DNA of 64,000 nt, taken from contig DAHC01000007.1 of NCBI GenBank assembly GCA_002498375.1, forward strand, positions 22,001-86,000, in the 5' to 3' direction. The translations under genes were made by a program, and so were the position numbers. The stretch is from Methanocorpusculum sp. UBA424 (GTDB lineage Archaea; Halobacteriota; Methanomicrobia; Methanomicrobiales; Methanocorpusculaceae). Below the pieces are notes generated by a model that did not search any database, was not told where the DNA came from, and saw only the letters and a program-made list of their open reading frames with translations. Shown in pieces: positions 34,693 through 43,448 of the stretch. How positions within the stretch are numbered: position 1 is the stretch's first letter; each line of letters starts with the position of its first letter.

Positions 34693-34842
34693 ATGCTCTG
34701 GACCCTGCTCTTCCTTCTTATTGCTGCAGGGATCGTTTTTCTGTTCCTGTGGGCGGTGAAAAAGAATCTGCGGGGCGAAGCATGCAGCTGCAAGGGGAAT
34801 TCATGTAAAAACTGCAGTGCGTGTAAGAATAAGAAACAATAA
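34693..34842 (+). CDS. FeoB-associated Cys-rich membrane peptide
   Basis: 49 residues: a single membrane helix LWTLLFLLIAAGIVFLFLW, then KKNLRGEACSCKGNSCKNC and SACKNKKQ, with five cysteines in the cytoplasmic tail. The ATG is one base after the feoB stop. Small Cys-rich partners of this type are known beside feoB and are thought to receive or sense iron. A longer open frame inside feoB was rejected. Confidence 0.85.
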   Translation: MLWTLLFLLIAAGIVFLFLWAVKKNLRGEACSCKGNSCKNCSACKNKKQ

Positions 34843-34847
34843 AAGAA

Positions 34848-35252
34848 TTATTTTTGTTTTTTTGCCGCGACGAACTCGCGGATCTTCTGGATCGTCACGG
34901 TGCTGAGTTCATGTTCCATGAAGCAGGCGTCTTTGTCGGCGATTTTAGCGGGAACACCTACTATTTCCAGAAACTCGACTAAGACATCGTGACGGAACTT
35001 GACTTGTTCGGCGATGATTTTTCCGGGTTCCGTTAGGGTGACGCCTTCGTATTTTCTGTAGACGACCAGACCTTTTTTATCCAGTTTTGCAAACATTTCC
35101 CCGACTGATGAAGGACCCACGTCAAGTTCTGCCGCCACATCACGGCTTTTTGCGTATCCTTTTGTGAGGGAGACGTTGAGGATGGCCTCGAGGTAGTCCT
35201 CCTCTTTCATGGTGAGGCGATGATCGTATGATGCCTGCGGGATCGGATCCAT
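34848..35252 (-). CDS. DtxR/MntR-family metal-dependent transcription regulator
   Basis: 134 residues. Winged helix-turn-helix: YLEAILNVSLTKGYAKSRDVAAELDVGPSSVGEMFAKL, wing KYEGVTLTEPG, then dimerisation/metal region RHDVLVEFL, ACFMEHELSTVTIQKI with the metal-ligand E, C/M, E and H residues. No SH3 domain. Convergent with the feo operon and six bases away; probably represses it when iron or manganese is replete (inference from context). Confidence 0.88.
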   Translation of the reverse strand: MDPIPQASYDHRLTMKEEDYLEAILNVSLTKGYAKSRDVAAELDVGPSSVGEMFAKLDKKGLVVYRKYEGVTLTEPGKIIAEQVKFRHDVLVEFLEIVGVPAKIADKDACFMEHELSTVTIQKIREFVAAKKQK

Positions 35253-35408
35253 GGTATAGTATTGGGAGGATTGTGTAATCAGGTTTTGTTTTATGGGAGA
35301 TGTTACGTATCATAAACCTCTGGAAAGGTATTTGGAAATATGGTAAAAACGTGTGAGATGTGGATTATGCGAAATGCACACCCAATGTCCTAATCTTTTT
35401 CTAACTTA

Positions 35409-35583
35409 GGGGTGCGGGGAAGTGACTGCGGGGTGCTCCGAAGGAGCGGCCTTAGCCGAGCAAATCTTTGATTTGCGACCCGGCGCCGCTAAGGTCGTCC
35501 GCGTTCCGCGTCCAACCCCCACTCGCAAGTTTCCTTCGAAAACTTGCTCAGCTAAGGTCGTCCGCGTTCCGCGTCCAACCCGC
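35409..35583 (+). repeat. Compound family A repeat between two minus-strand genes
   Basis: Box GGGGTGCGGGG (35409), GCTCCgaaGGAGC hairpin, CCTTAGCCGA linker, GCAAATCtttGATTTGC (35460), then reverse-oriented CAAGTTTccttcgAAAACTTG (35525) and two copies of AAGGTCGTCCGCGTTCCGCGTCC-like sequence. It abuts the stop codon of the AIR-synthase-like gene with no spare bases, as if inserted at the gene end. The rest of the gap (35253-35408) carries the promoter region of the regulator gene. Confidence 0.8.
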
Positions 35584-35584
35584 C

Positions 35585-36901
35585 TTACGATAGTCTCTTC
35601 AGCACTCGTTCCTTCTTTGCCCGTGCCGCGTCCGCCGCCCGGTCGATCCCCTTCTTCATCTCCTCGAAGTCCCTGCCCGGACGGTCCACCACCTTCTTTA
35701 CCGGTGTATACGGCGCCTCGCGGAACTTCGGCTGGAACTCTCCCTCCACGCCGTCCTTGATCAGACGGGACACACCCGGACCCTCACGCACGAAACCGAT
35801 CCGCTCCATCGGGACACCCGCCGTTCCGACGACCCGGATGACCTCATCCGCATACTCCGGCGGCACGATCACGAGAAGGGCATCCAGACTCACACCCAGA
35901 TAATCGATCCCGAGCTTATCCAGCAAAGCAAGAACCTTCGGCGCGATAAGACCCCGAAGAGGCGCATCCTCGACGACAACCGTCGCATTCGCCGTTTCTG
36001 CGATCTCGAACACATCGCCCCGGAGACCCCCGTTCGTAATATCCGTCATCGCGTGGATATGCGGGAAAACATACGAGTTGATCAACGCATCGCAGGCTTT
36101 CAGGAAATGCAGATTGATCGTCTCCTCGACAACATCCGCGTTCCCCGAATACAACGCCGCCGTCGCGATCGTCCCGCCGCCGGCCCCTCTCGTCATCAAA
36201 AGAACATCCCCCGGAACCGAGGATCTGCGGGCCGTCACGTGATTTGCCACGCCCACAACGCCCACGCACCCCGTCATCCGATCGCCGAGAACCATATCCC
36301 CGCCGATACGGAGCGTCGAGCCGGCGATAAGCGGCACGCCCAAAGCGTCCGAAACCGTCGTGATACCTGCCGTGTAGTCGAAAAGCTTCGCAACGTCCCC
36401 GTCGTCCGCGATATGCACGTCCGAGATCAGCCCGACGGGTTTTGCGCCCATCACATACACATCGCGAAGCGTCGCCCGGGTCGCATGGAATCCCGCAAGG
36501 AACGGGAAATCCGAAAGACGCGAGTGCATCCCGTCAACCGTCGTGATAATATACTGACCGTTCGCCTCCACGACACCCCCGTCGTCCATCTGATCGACAC
36601 CGACCTGTGCCGAGGTATGCCCGATCACGTGAGCGATCTTTCTGTGCGCATAAAAATCCCCCGAGCCGCGGGACCCAACACCGAACTCGCCCATCGAAAC
36701 GCCGGCATGTTCATACTCGAACAGATCGCCTTTTAACCCGCTCGTCACCTTCACTTCTTCGATGACGGCCCGTGCGAACTCCCGTGCAAACCCCTCATCG
36801 ATATTTTTTATATCCAGAATGCGTTCCTGAAGAAGTTTCTCGATATCCTCTTCAGAGATATCCTTATGCATGCTCCGCCGAACGAAGCCTTCCACGTCCA
36901 T
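35585..36901 (-). CDS. AIR synthase-related protein (PurM/HypE/SelD fold)
   Basis: 438 residues. N-terminal domain holds SRGSGDFYAHRKIAHVIG and VDQMDDGGVVEANGQYIITTVDGMHSR, which supply ATP-binding and dimer residues. The C-terminal domain has MTRGAGGGTIATAALY, HAMTDITNGGLRGDVFEIAE and LLVIVPPEYADEVI. Members of this fold phosphorylate or dehydrate small substrates. Longer than the roughly 330-residue HypE or PurM and with a charged C-terminal helix. Archaeal paralogues have unknown substrates. Confidence 0.8.
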   Translation of the reverse strand: MDVEGFVRRSMHKDISEEDIEKLLQERILDIKNIDEGFAREFARAVIEEVKVTSGLKGDLFEYEHAGVSMGEFGVGSRGSGDFYAHRKIAHVIGHTSAQVGVDQMDDGGVVEANGQYIITTVDGMHSRLSDFPFLAGFHATRATLRDVYVMGAKPVGLISDVHIADDGDVAKLFDYTAGITTVSDALGVPLIAGSTLRIGGDMVLGDRMTGCVGVVGVANHVTARRSSVPGDVLLMTRGAGGGTIATAALYSGNADVVEETINLHFLKACDALINSYVFPHIHAMTDITNGGLRGDVFEIAETANATVVVEDAPLRGLIAPKVLALLDKLGIDYLGVSLDALLVIVPPEYADEVIRVVGTAGVPMERIGFVREGPGVSRLIKDGVEGEFQPKFREAPYTPVKKVVDRPGRDFEEMKKGIDRAADAARAKKERVLKRLS

Positions 36902-36991
36902 ACAAAATAGATGTGAAGGGACAGACTATAAAGACATGAGGTTAAACTCCCGAAGAAGTATTTTCTGAAGGAGCACACTAATATATCAGAT

Positions 36992-37813
36992 ATGACATCC
37001 CGCGAAAACAAAATGGCCTTCGCCGCCACGATCGCAGGATCCGATCCGTCCTCCGGGGCGGGGATCCAGGTCGACCTGAAAACCATGGCCGCATGCGGCG
37101 TCTGGGGGATGACCGTGATCGCAGCCCTGACCGCCCAGAACGCGACGCACGTTCTCGATTCTGCGAGCGTTCCCGCCGACTTCATCAAAAAACAGATCGA
37201 CGCCCTTGAAGAGGACTTCCCCATCGGCTGCTATAAAACGGGCATGCTCAAAAATGCCGAGACGGTCGGCATTGTTGCAGAAAGCATCCCCGACGGGCGA
37301 AACCTCGTCGTCGACCCGGTGCTTCTCGCAACAAAAGAGTACCGGCTTCTCGACGAGGCAGGCCAGGAGCGGCTTGTTGCCGAACTTCTCCCGCGGACGA
37401 CGGTGATAACGCCGAATCTCCCGGAAGCCGCGGCGTTGTCCGGGATAACGATCACCGGCCCTGAATCCATGGAAGAGGCGGCATACTGGTTCATCGATCA
37501 CGGGGCGAAGGCTACGGTTATCAAAGGAGGGCACGCACATTTCCGGCTCGGGACGGATGTCTTTGCCGACAAAAACGGGATGATGCTGGTCGAAGGCGAG
37601 GTCGTGCCGTTTACGGACGTTCACGGATCGGGCTGCTGTTATGCGTCGGCGATCGCGGCCCACATCGCGCTCGGCTATCCGACGAGGGACGCCGTCTTTG
37701 AGGCAAAAAAGTTCGTTACCGGCGCAATACAATACTCCTGGGAATATGCTCCGGGCCGCAGGACGATGAATCCCGGCTGGCAGCAGCACAAAACCTATTA
37801 TACAAAATTCTGA
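36992..37813 (+). CDS. thiD: Hydroxymethylpyrimidine/phosphomethylpyrimidine kinase
   Basis: 273 residues. AATIAGSDPSSGAGIQVDLKTMAACGVWGMTVIAALTAQN is the ThiD opening; NLPEAAALSGI and ATVIKGGHA are ribokinase-fold strands; FTDVHGSGCCYASAIAAHIALG gives the anion hole and base. It phosphorylates HMP twice in thiamine synthesis. The usual GTGC motif reads GSGC here, common in archaea. Ends at a short tail rather than the ThiN fusion of other archaea. Confidence 0.9.
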   Translation: MTSRENKMAFAATIAGSDPSSGAGIQVDLKTMAACGVWGMTVIAALTAQNATHVLDSASVPADFIKKQIDALEEDFPIGCYKTGMLKNAETVGIVAESIPDGRNLVVDPVLLATKEYRLLDEAGQERLVAELLPRTTVITPNLPEAAALSGITITGPESMEEAAYWFIDHGAKATVIKGGHAHFRLGTDVFADKNGMMLVEGEVVPFTDVHGSGCCYASAIAAHIALGYPTRDAVFEAKKFVTGAIQYSWEYAPGRRTMNPGWQQHKTYYTKF

Positions 37814-37882
37814 CCTTCTTTTTTTGCGTGCCGTGAAAAAGCACCTCTATATTTATCATAAGAAAAAGCAAACAATTACCGC

Positions 37883-39643
37883 ATGACCGAAACGGCACAC
37901 AAAGCCGGACGCAGTAATCGTTCGGCTGAGCGCGAGCATAAATCCGAGGGATTTGTGCCCCACAACATGATGGACTACGAGGAAACTTATTCCACGTTCT
38001 CTATTGCGGTGCCTGAGTATTACAACTTCGGCTTCGACGTTGTTGATGCATGGGCGAAAAAAGATCGAAATAAGCTCGCCATGATCTGGACAAACCAGGA
38101 AGGAAAAGAGAAGTACTTCACCTTCCGGCAGATGATGAATCTGTCCAACCAGATCGCGAACATGATGTTCAAACAGAATATCGGCAAAGGCGACAGAGTA
38201 ATGATCCTTCTGCCGCGTGTCCCCGAATGGTGGACCTTTGCTCTTGCTGCAATAAAAATAGGCGCAGTGATCTGCCCGTCTCCGGTCATTCTAACCCCTC
38301 ACGATCTAAAATACCGAATAAACCAGGGCAGGTTCAAGATGATCGTGACGAACACCGAGAACGCCTGGAAGATCGAAGATATAGCAAGAGAATGCCCTTC
38401 ACTCAAAGTCAAATTCCTGACCGACGGCGATGTTCCCGGATGGATAAACTATCAGAAGGAACTGATTCACCCGGCACGTGCTTCTACAAAGCTCAGTTCG
38501 ATCGTTCGAAGCGTTCGAACGAAAGCGACCGATCCGATGCTGATCTTCTTCTCGTCGGGAACGACAGCCGACCCCAAGATGGTCCTCCACAATCATGCCT
38601 ATCCGCTCGGCCACATCGTGACCGGCAGGTTCTGGTATGATCTGACGGAAAACGATCTCCACTTCACGGTCGCCGACATGGGCTGGGGTAAATCCTCGTG
38701 GGGCAAGTTCTACGGACCCTGGATGGAAGGCGCCTGCGTCTTCGTGTACGACTACCGCGGGAAGTTCAACGCGACGGAGCTTCTCCCGCTGATCGAGAAG
38801 TACGAGATCACGACGTTCTGCGCTCCGCCGACGATCTACCGTATGCTGATCCTTGCGGATCTGGAGACCTTCGACTTTTCCGAGCTGCGTCACTGCCTTT
38901 CTGCAGGCGAGACGCTGAACCCGGAGGTCAACCGCGTGTGGGAGGAAGGCACCGGGAAGAAGATCTACGAGGCATACGGCCAGACGGAAACCGTGATGGT
39001 GATCGGAACGTTCCCGTGCATGGAAGTCAGACCCGGTTCGATCGGGAAACCCGCTCCGGGCTGGAAGATCGAGCTCCACGACGACATGGGAAATCCAGTC
39101 TCGGCGGGCGTTGAAGGCAGGATCGCGATCAAGACGAGCGACCCTTCGCCGGTCGGTCTCTTTACCGAGTATCTGAATGACCCGAAGGCTACTGAGAAGG
39201 TGTTCATCAACGGATGGTACTACACGGGAGACAAAGCGACGGTCGATGAAGACGGCTACTTCTGGTTCATGGGCCGCGACGATGATATGATCAAATCGTC
39301 CGGATACCGTGTGTCTCCTGCTGAAGTCGAGTCAGCACTTATCGAACACCCGGCAGTCAAGGAGTCGGCGGTTGTCGGCAGTCCCGACGCGATCCGCGGT
39401 GTGATCATCAAGGCATTTGTCATCCTGAAGGATGGCTATACAGGATCCGACGAGCTCGTCAAAGAGATGCAGAACCATGTGAAGACGACGACCGCCCCAT
39501 ACAAATATCCGCGGGCGATCGAGTTTGTGGATGAGCTGCCGAAAACCATCTCTGGAAAGATCCGGAGAGTGGAACTCCGCAATCTCGAGATGAAGAGGTA
39601 TCAGGAAGCACACCACGAAGAGTTCTCTGAAAAGAAGGACTGA
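37883..39643 (+). CDS. AMP-forming acyl-CoA synthetase (acetate/medium-chain type)
   Basis: 586 residues. Adenylation motifs: FFSSGTTADPKM (P-loop-like A3), AYGQTETVMVIG (A5), YYTGDKATVDEDGYFWFMGRDDDMIKSSGYRVSP (A7-A8), and the C-terminal catalytic lysine in KTISGKIRRVELR. Length and motifs fit the branch with acetyl-, propionyl- and medium-chain-CoA synthetases. With the ADP-forming ligase at 26.7 kb, the cell can activate organic acids two ways. Carbon assimilation from acetate is a reasonable role. Confidence 0.88.
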   Translation: MTETAHKAGRSNRSAEREHKSEGFVPHNMMDYEETYSTFSIAVPEYYNFGFDVVDAWAKKDRNKLAMIWTNQEGKEKYFTFRQMMNLSNQIANMMFKQNIGKGDRVMILLPRVPEWWTFALAAIKIGAVICPSPVILTPHDLKYRINQGRFKMIVTNTENAWKIEDIARECPSLKVKFLTDGDVPGWINYQKELIHPARASTKLSSIVRSVRTKATDPMLIFFSSGTTADPKMVLHNHAYPLGHIVTGRFWYDLTENDLHFTVADMGWGKSSWGKFYGPWMEGACVFVYDYRGKFNATELLPLIEKYEITTFCAPPTIYRMLILADLETFDFSELRHCLSAGETLNPEVNRVWEEGTGKKIYEAYGQTETVMVIGTFPCMEVRPGSIGKPAPGWKIELHDDMGNPVSAGVEGRIAIKTSDPSPVGLFTEYLNDPKATEKVFINGWYYTGDKATVDEDGYFWFMGRDDDMIKSSGYRVSPAEVESALIEHPAVKESAVVGSPDAIRGVIIKAFVILKDGYTGSDELVKEMQNHVKTTTAPYKYPRAIEFVDELPKTISGKIRRVELRNLEMKRYQEAHHEEFSEKKD

Positions 39644-39722
39644 ACTCATCACCTTTTTTTAACGCTGATTTTTTAGACTATATTTTTTTACACACGTTGA
39701 TTCTCGATCTCTTTTTTGAATA

Positions 39723-39825
39723 GGGGTGCGGGAGGGGACTGGCGAGGGGAGCGTAAGCGACGTGAGCCTTGAGCAAACCGAAGGTTTGCGAGCCCGACGC
39801 GGTGGAAATATCTTAGGATTTTATG
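39723..39825 (+). repeat. Family A/B hybrid repeat
   Basis: GGGGTGCGGGAGGGG box at 39723, linker GAGCCTTGAGCAA, hairpin GCAAACCgaaGGTTTGC (39773), then the family B end GCGGTGGAAATATCTTA. Sits between convergent genes. It shows that families A and B share outer ends. Confidence 0.75.
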
Positions 39826-39867
39826 TTCAGAACTTTGCGTTCAGAAAAAAAGGAATTTTCTTCTCCC

Positions 39868-41067
39868 TCACGGACTGAGGTTCTGGAACATAATCCCAAG
39901 CCGGGTAATGAGAGCGGCAAGGATGAAATAACCGATGACTATGTGTACTGTTACACAAATGAAGGCTGGATAAGCCAGCCCTTCGGTTGCGAGATCAGTG
40001 ATGCTGAAAACCATGAGATTGGTCTGCAGAATAGCGGTGAAGATATCCGGCGTGTGAAGAACTGTAGTATTCGTTCCGGCAAGTATCGGACTGGATTGGA
40101 GCGGAAGAAGAAACTGATAGATGAATGCCCATAAAATATTCCAGGCAAAGAATACGCCGATGACGCGTTTTGTTGAACTGCCGTAGTTTGAGACCCACCA
40201 GAAAAGCTTGACGAACTGGTTGATGAGGACCCTATCTGTCAGAGAGGGATTGCATTCTTTTTCTTTTTCATCCACCTCACTCACCTCTATTTTTCCGGTG
40301 AGTTTTTTCAGGAATCTTACTGGGGAGACTTTTGCTTTATCGTACCACTGTTTCCATTGTATCTCCCGGATATTCCGCTCTAACTTTGTTCTCAGATTTG
40401 GATCTATGCGGGTCGCAGAAAGCGCAGTCCCTGTAAAATCCGTATTTTTGTCAATATGGTTGTTGGTAAACATTGTTCCCCCATCCACGATTGTATAGGT
40501 GAATTGGGCTCCCTCGAGATGTGCACCCCAGAAGTCTGCCCCCACGACATTTACATCCAAGAAGTTTACCCCATTGAGATTTGCATCCATGAAGTGTGCC
40601 CCCTCAAAATGTGATCCATTGAGATGTGCGTCCATCATGATTGCCCCTTCGAGATGTGCCAACTCAAGATGTGACCCGGAGAAGATTGCCTTTTCCAAGT
40701 GTGCGTCCATCATGATCGCCCCTTCGAGATGTGCTTCCACGAAATTTGCTCTATTGAGCTTTGCATCCATGAAGTTTGCCCCCTCTAGGTGTGCCAACTC
40801 AAAAGACGCCCCGCGTGATATTGCCTCACAGAAATCTTCTCCTGAAAAATCAGATCTTTTATATTGAGAGAATATATCCACCAACTCCAAAATTTCTTTT
40901 TGACCCCATCCCCTCTTTGGATACATCCTTTTCCATTCCGATTCTAAATACTCCAGATAAAGAGCATTCCACTCATCTATCTTCTTATTCTCTGCACACT
41001 CGATCAGATATTCAAAACTCAGCTTTTCATACAGCTCCTGATTCCACCTCTCGGGTTTTTCTTCCAT
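39868..41067 (-). CDS. Pentapeptide-repeat protein fused to a two-helix pore-like membrane domain
   Basis: 399 residues from the ATG at 41067. The N-terminal 90 residues are charged and helical. About 25 pentapeptide repeats of A(N/D/H)(F/L)xx type follow (AHLEGANFMDAKLNRANFVE and so on) at roughly 88-215. Then a linker and two membrane helices (KRVIGVFFAWNILWAFIY and VTVHIVIGYFILAALIT) flank a pore-helix-like segment NLMVFSITDLATEG. This resembles two-TM ion channels with a degenerate selectivity filter. A TTG 14 codons upstream is an alternative start. AT-rich, single gene between repeats. Confidence 0.75.
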   Translation of the reverse strand: MEEKPERWNQELYEKLSFEYLIECAENKKIDEWNALYLEYLESEWKRMYPKRGWGQKEILELVDIFSQYKRSDFSGEDFCEAISRGASFELAHLEGANFMDAKLNRANFVEAHLEGAIMMDAHLEKAIFSGSHLELAHLEGAIMMDAHLNGSHFEGAHFMDANLNGVNFLDVNVVGADFWGAHLEGAQFTYTIVDGGTMFTNNHIDKNTDFTGTALSATRIDPNLRTKLERNIREIQWKQWYDKAKVSPVRFLKKLTGKIEVSEVDEKEKECNPSLTDRVLINQFVKLFWWVSNYGSSTKRVIGVFFAWNILWAFIYQFLLPLQSSPILAGTNTTVLHTPDIFTAILQTNLMVFSITDLATEGLAYPAFICVTVHIVIGYFILAALITRLGIMFQNLSP

Positions 41068-41164
41068 ATTACAATGAATAGTCCCTTCTTCATGATTATC
41101 ATTACCCAAAATACCGCGGGAGCACTATTTTTTGGAATTTGATGATGTGGAAATATTATGTGAT

Positions 41165-41385
41165 TTCACCATCTCGCAAAAAAGCATACCTTTTGCTGAA
41201 TCAAAGAATAAGATACTTCCACCGCGTCGGGCTCCGCGCCGGAGTCGCCCTCCCGCACCCCAATTCAAACAAAGAGAAAAGCCGTCATCCTTTTTGATTA
41301 TGGGGTGCGGGGACGCGACTTCGGCGCGGAGCGTCCCGCGGTGGGGATATCTTATTTTTTCAAGACGTCACTTCCCGAACCCCGA
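41165..41385. repeat. Family D element plus inverted pair of family B cassettes
   Basis: 41165-41226 (TTCACCATCTCGCAAAAAAG...) is repeated at 44363 with few changes and can fold as GCAAAA...TTTTGC. It runs into a family B cassette in reverse orientation ending CCCGCACCCC (41252). About 40 bases later a forward cassette starts GGGGTGCGGGG (41302) and ends GCGGTGGGGATATC. The inverted pair could form a long cruciform. The remainder of 41068-41465 shows nothing else. Confidence 0.8.
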
Positions 41386-41465
41386 ATCAAAAATATCGAA
41401 TAGAGAGAATATCAGATTTTCGAACAGTTTTTTTCCCACAGAATTTATCTAAAACCGCGTATGTT

Positions 41466-42173
41466 TTATTTCAAAAACCCGCACGGGATATTCACCGCAC
41501 ACTTACCGCAGATATCCGTATCGCATCTCTCCTCATTCGCCTGACACATGACCCGCAGAAAACCATCTTCCCTTAATGCTTTGACAGGACAATTTTTCAC
41601 ACACTTCATGCAGCCTCCGGTCAGTTTATAGAGACATCGTTCCTCGGTTTCGGGCAGATCCGGGACTATGGGCAGATCACAAACGACTGAGCCAAATCTC
41701 CCGCACGAGCCAACGCGGGTGATCAGAAGATTGTTCAGCCCGAACTTTCCGAGACCCGCGATCTCTGCGATATGCCGCTGCGACCAGCAGCTCATCAAAA
41801 TTTCTTTACTGACCTGCGATGTTTTTTTGGAATATGCTGCCCGAAATCCCATGTCATGAATATATTCCACAAGAGCGTCATTCAACGATGCGATCAGCCG
41901 GTTCGTTTCATCATAACTTTCTTTCCATGTTTCCGAAGCGTATCTTCCGGAAACATTCGAAAGCGCGACCTCCTTTCGAAACGGCAAAAAATAAGAAATA
42001 ATTATTTTCGGATCTGGAAGAATATCCTGAGGCATTTCATGCCCGGGTAATACTACTTTCTTCAGCTCCGGGATCATCGGGGATGCGCAGTCCGCAAACC
42101 CCACGAGAGGCTTGCGCAGATGGGAAGCGTCCTTCACATACGCTTCGATGAAGGATGTGACCTTCTCCCGCAT
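41466..42173 (-). CDS. 4Fe-4S protein related to epoxyqueuosine reductase (QueG-like)
   Basis: 235 residues from MREKVTSFIEAYVKDASH. Central AGLGKFGLNNLLITRVGSCGRFGSVV is the QueG-type cobalamin/active-site pattern, followed by ferredoxin cysteines CMKCVKNCPVKAL and CDTDICGKC. Archaea lack queuosine, so homologues in methanogens are believed to do other corrinoid or iron-sulfur chemistry. A longer frame upstream overlaps apgM and is rejected; the gene follows apgM by four bases. Confidence 0.75.
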   Translation of the reverse strand: MREKVTSFIEAYVKDASHLRKPLVGFADCASPMIPELKKVVLPGHEMPQDILPDPKIIISYFLPFRKEVALSNVSGRYASETWKESYDETNRLIASLNDALVEYIHDMGFRAAYSKKTSQVSKEILMSCWSQRHIAEIAGLGKFGLNNLLITRVGSCGRFGSVVCDLPIVPDLPETEERCLYKLTGGCMKCVKNCPVKALREDGFLRVMCQANEERCDTDICGKCAVNIPCGFLK

Positions 42174-42177
42174 CCGC

Positions 42178-43341
42178 CTACTCCTTGAAGACCATATCCA
42201 GGAGGTCGACCGCCTGGATAAGCCCGTAGGAACCCTTCGCCTGCACCTCTTTCTCGGTGTAGATTTGAACATCATCCGGCTCACCGAGACCGCGGATCGC
42301 GAACGGGACCGGATCATTCGTGTGGGTCTTTTTCGCGATCGGGGTCGGGTGATCGGGCATCAGCATAATGCAGCCTTCGAAGTTCTCGAGGATATAGCCG
42401 ATGGCCTTGTCCAGATTCTCGATCGCTTTGATCTTCTCTTCAAGGCTCCCAAGGTGTCCTGCCTCATCCGTCGCCTCGACATGCATATACACAAAATCCG
42501 CGTCGCCGTTCGCGGTCTCGACCGCCGCTTTTGCCTTTCCCAGGAAGTTCGTATCCAGAAATCCGGTCGCTCCGGGGACCTTCACGACCTCCATCCCGGC
42601 GCACTTCGCAAGACCGAACAGCAGATCCACAGCCGAAATGACCGCGCCCTTCTTATGATATTTATCAAAGAACAGCGGCATCGCAGGCTTCAAGCCTCCG
42701 CTCCACGGCCAGATCGTTGTCGCCGGGTTTTTCCCTGCGGCGATGCGCTTTTTATTTACCGGGTGGTTCTCGAAGACATCGGAGGCCCGCACGATGAAGT
42801 TCATCAGACGCTGTGCATCCTCTCCCTTCGGGAGATAATCATTGATGACCTCGCCGACGATGTCGTGCGGAGCGGTCGTCTCGGATCCTTTGCCGTCTGG
42901 AAGCATCATGACATTTCTGTAGGAGACGCCCGAATACCAGCCGGCTTCAGGGATCTTCTCTTTGAGAGCCTCGAAAAGCTCCGCTCCCTCAGCGCTCGAG
43001 ATATGGCCGGCCGCAAAATCCTTCATCCTGCCGTTTTCGATCGTGACCAGATTGCACCGGTAGGCGAGTTCCCCCTCTCTGAAAGGGATCCCCATGCTGA
43101 GCGCCTCGAGCGCTCCCCGGCCGGTATAGTATTTCAGCGGATCGTAGCCGAGGATCGACATGTTCGCAACGTCCGACCCCGGGGAGAGCGAGTCGTCCAC
43201 GGTCTTGAGCATGCCGCATCTGCCTTCACGGGCTATCCGGTCCATATTGGGTTTGTGTGCCGCTTCGAGCGGGGTCTTTCCGCCAAGCTCTAAAAGAGGC
43301 TCGTCAGCCGCACCGTCAGCAAGAATAAGGATATATTTCAT
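42178..43341 (-). CDS. apgM: Cofactor-independent phosphoglycerate mutase, archaeal type
   Basis: 387 residues. Alkaline-phosphatase-fold metal site at the start (MKYILILADGAADEPLLELGGKTPLEAA), nucleophile region SPGSDVANMSILGYDP, metal histidines in VYMHVEATDEAGHLG and MLMPDHPTPI. Interconverts 3- and 2-phosphoglycerate. Operon with the iron-sulfur protein downstream. Upstream region is shared with the divergent DUF368 gene. Confidence 0.92.
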   Translation of the reverse strand: MKYILILADGAADEPLLELGGKTPLEAAHKPNMDRIAREGRCGMLKTVDDSLSPGSDVANMSILGYDPLKYYTGRGALEALSMGIPFREGELAYRCNLVTIENGRMKDFAAGHISSAEGAELFEALKEKIPEAGWYSGVSYRNVMMLPDGKGSETTAPHDIVGEVINDYLPKGEDAQRLMNFIVRASDVFENHPVNKKRIAAGKNPATTIWPWSGGLKPAMPLFFDKYHKKGAVISAVDLLFGLAKCAGMEVVKVPGATGFLDTNFLGKAKAAVETANGDADFVYMHVEATDEAGHLGSLEEKIKAIENLDKAIGYILENFEGCIMLMPDHPTPIAKKTHTNDPVPFAIRGLGEPDDVQIYTEKEVQAKGSYGLIQAVDLLDMVFKE

Positions 43342-43410
43342 GAAACTCTCCCTACTATATCAGGCGGGCATCGGAATAAATTGCATGGTTCCGACACACA
43401 AAGCCCGAAT

Positions 43411-43420
43411 ACTAATTAGT
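43411..43420. promoter_or_regulatory. Perfect 10-base palindrome between divergent genes
   Basis: ACTAATTAGT lies in the 107-base gap between apgM and the DUF368 gene, 28 bases before the latter's start. Position suits an operator overlapping one of the promoters. The short length means it could be chance. Confidence 0.3.
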
Positions 43421-43448
43421 AAGGCGGCCCCTATCTATTAAGAGACAT

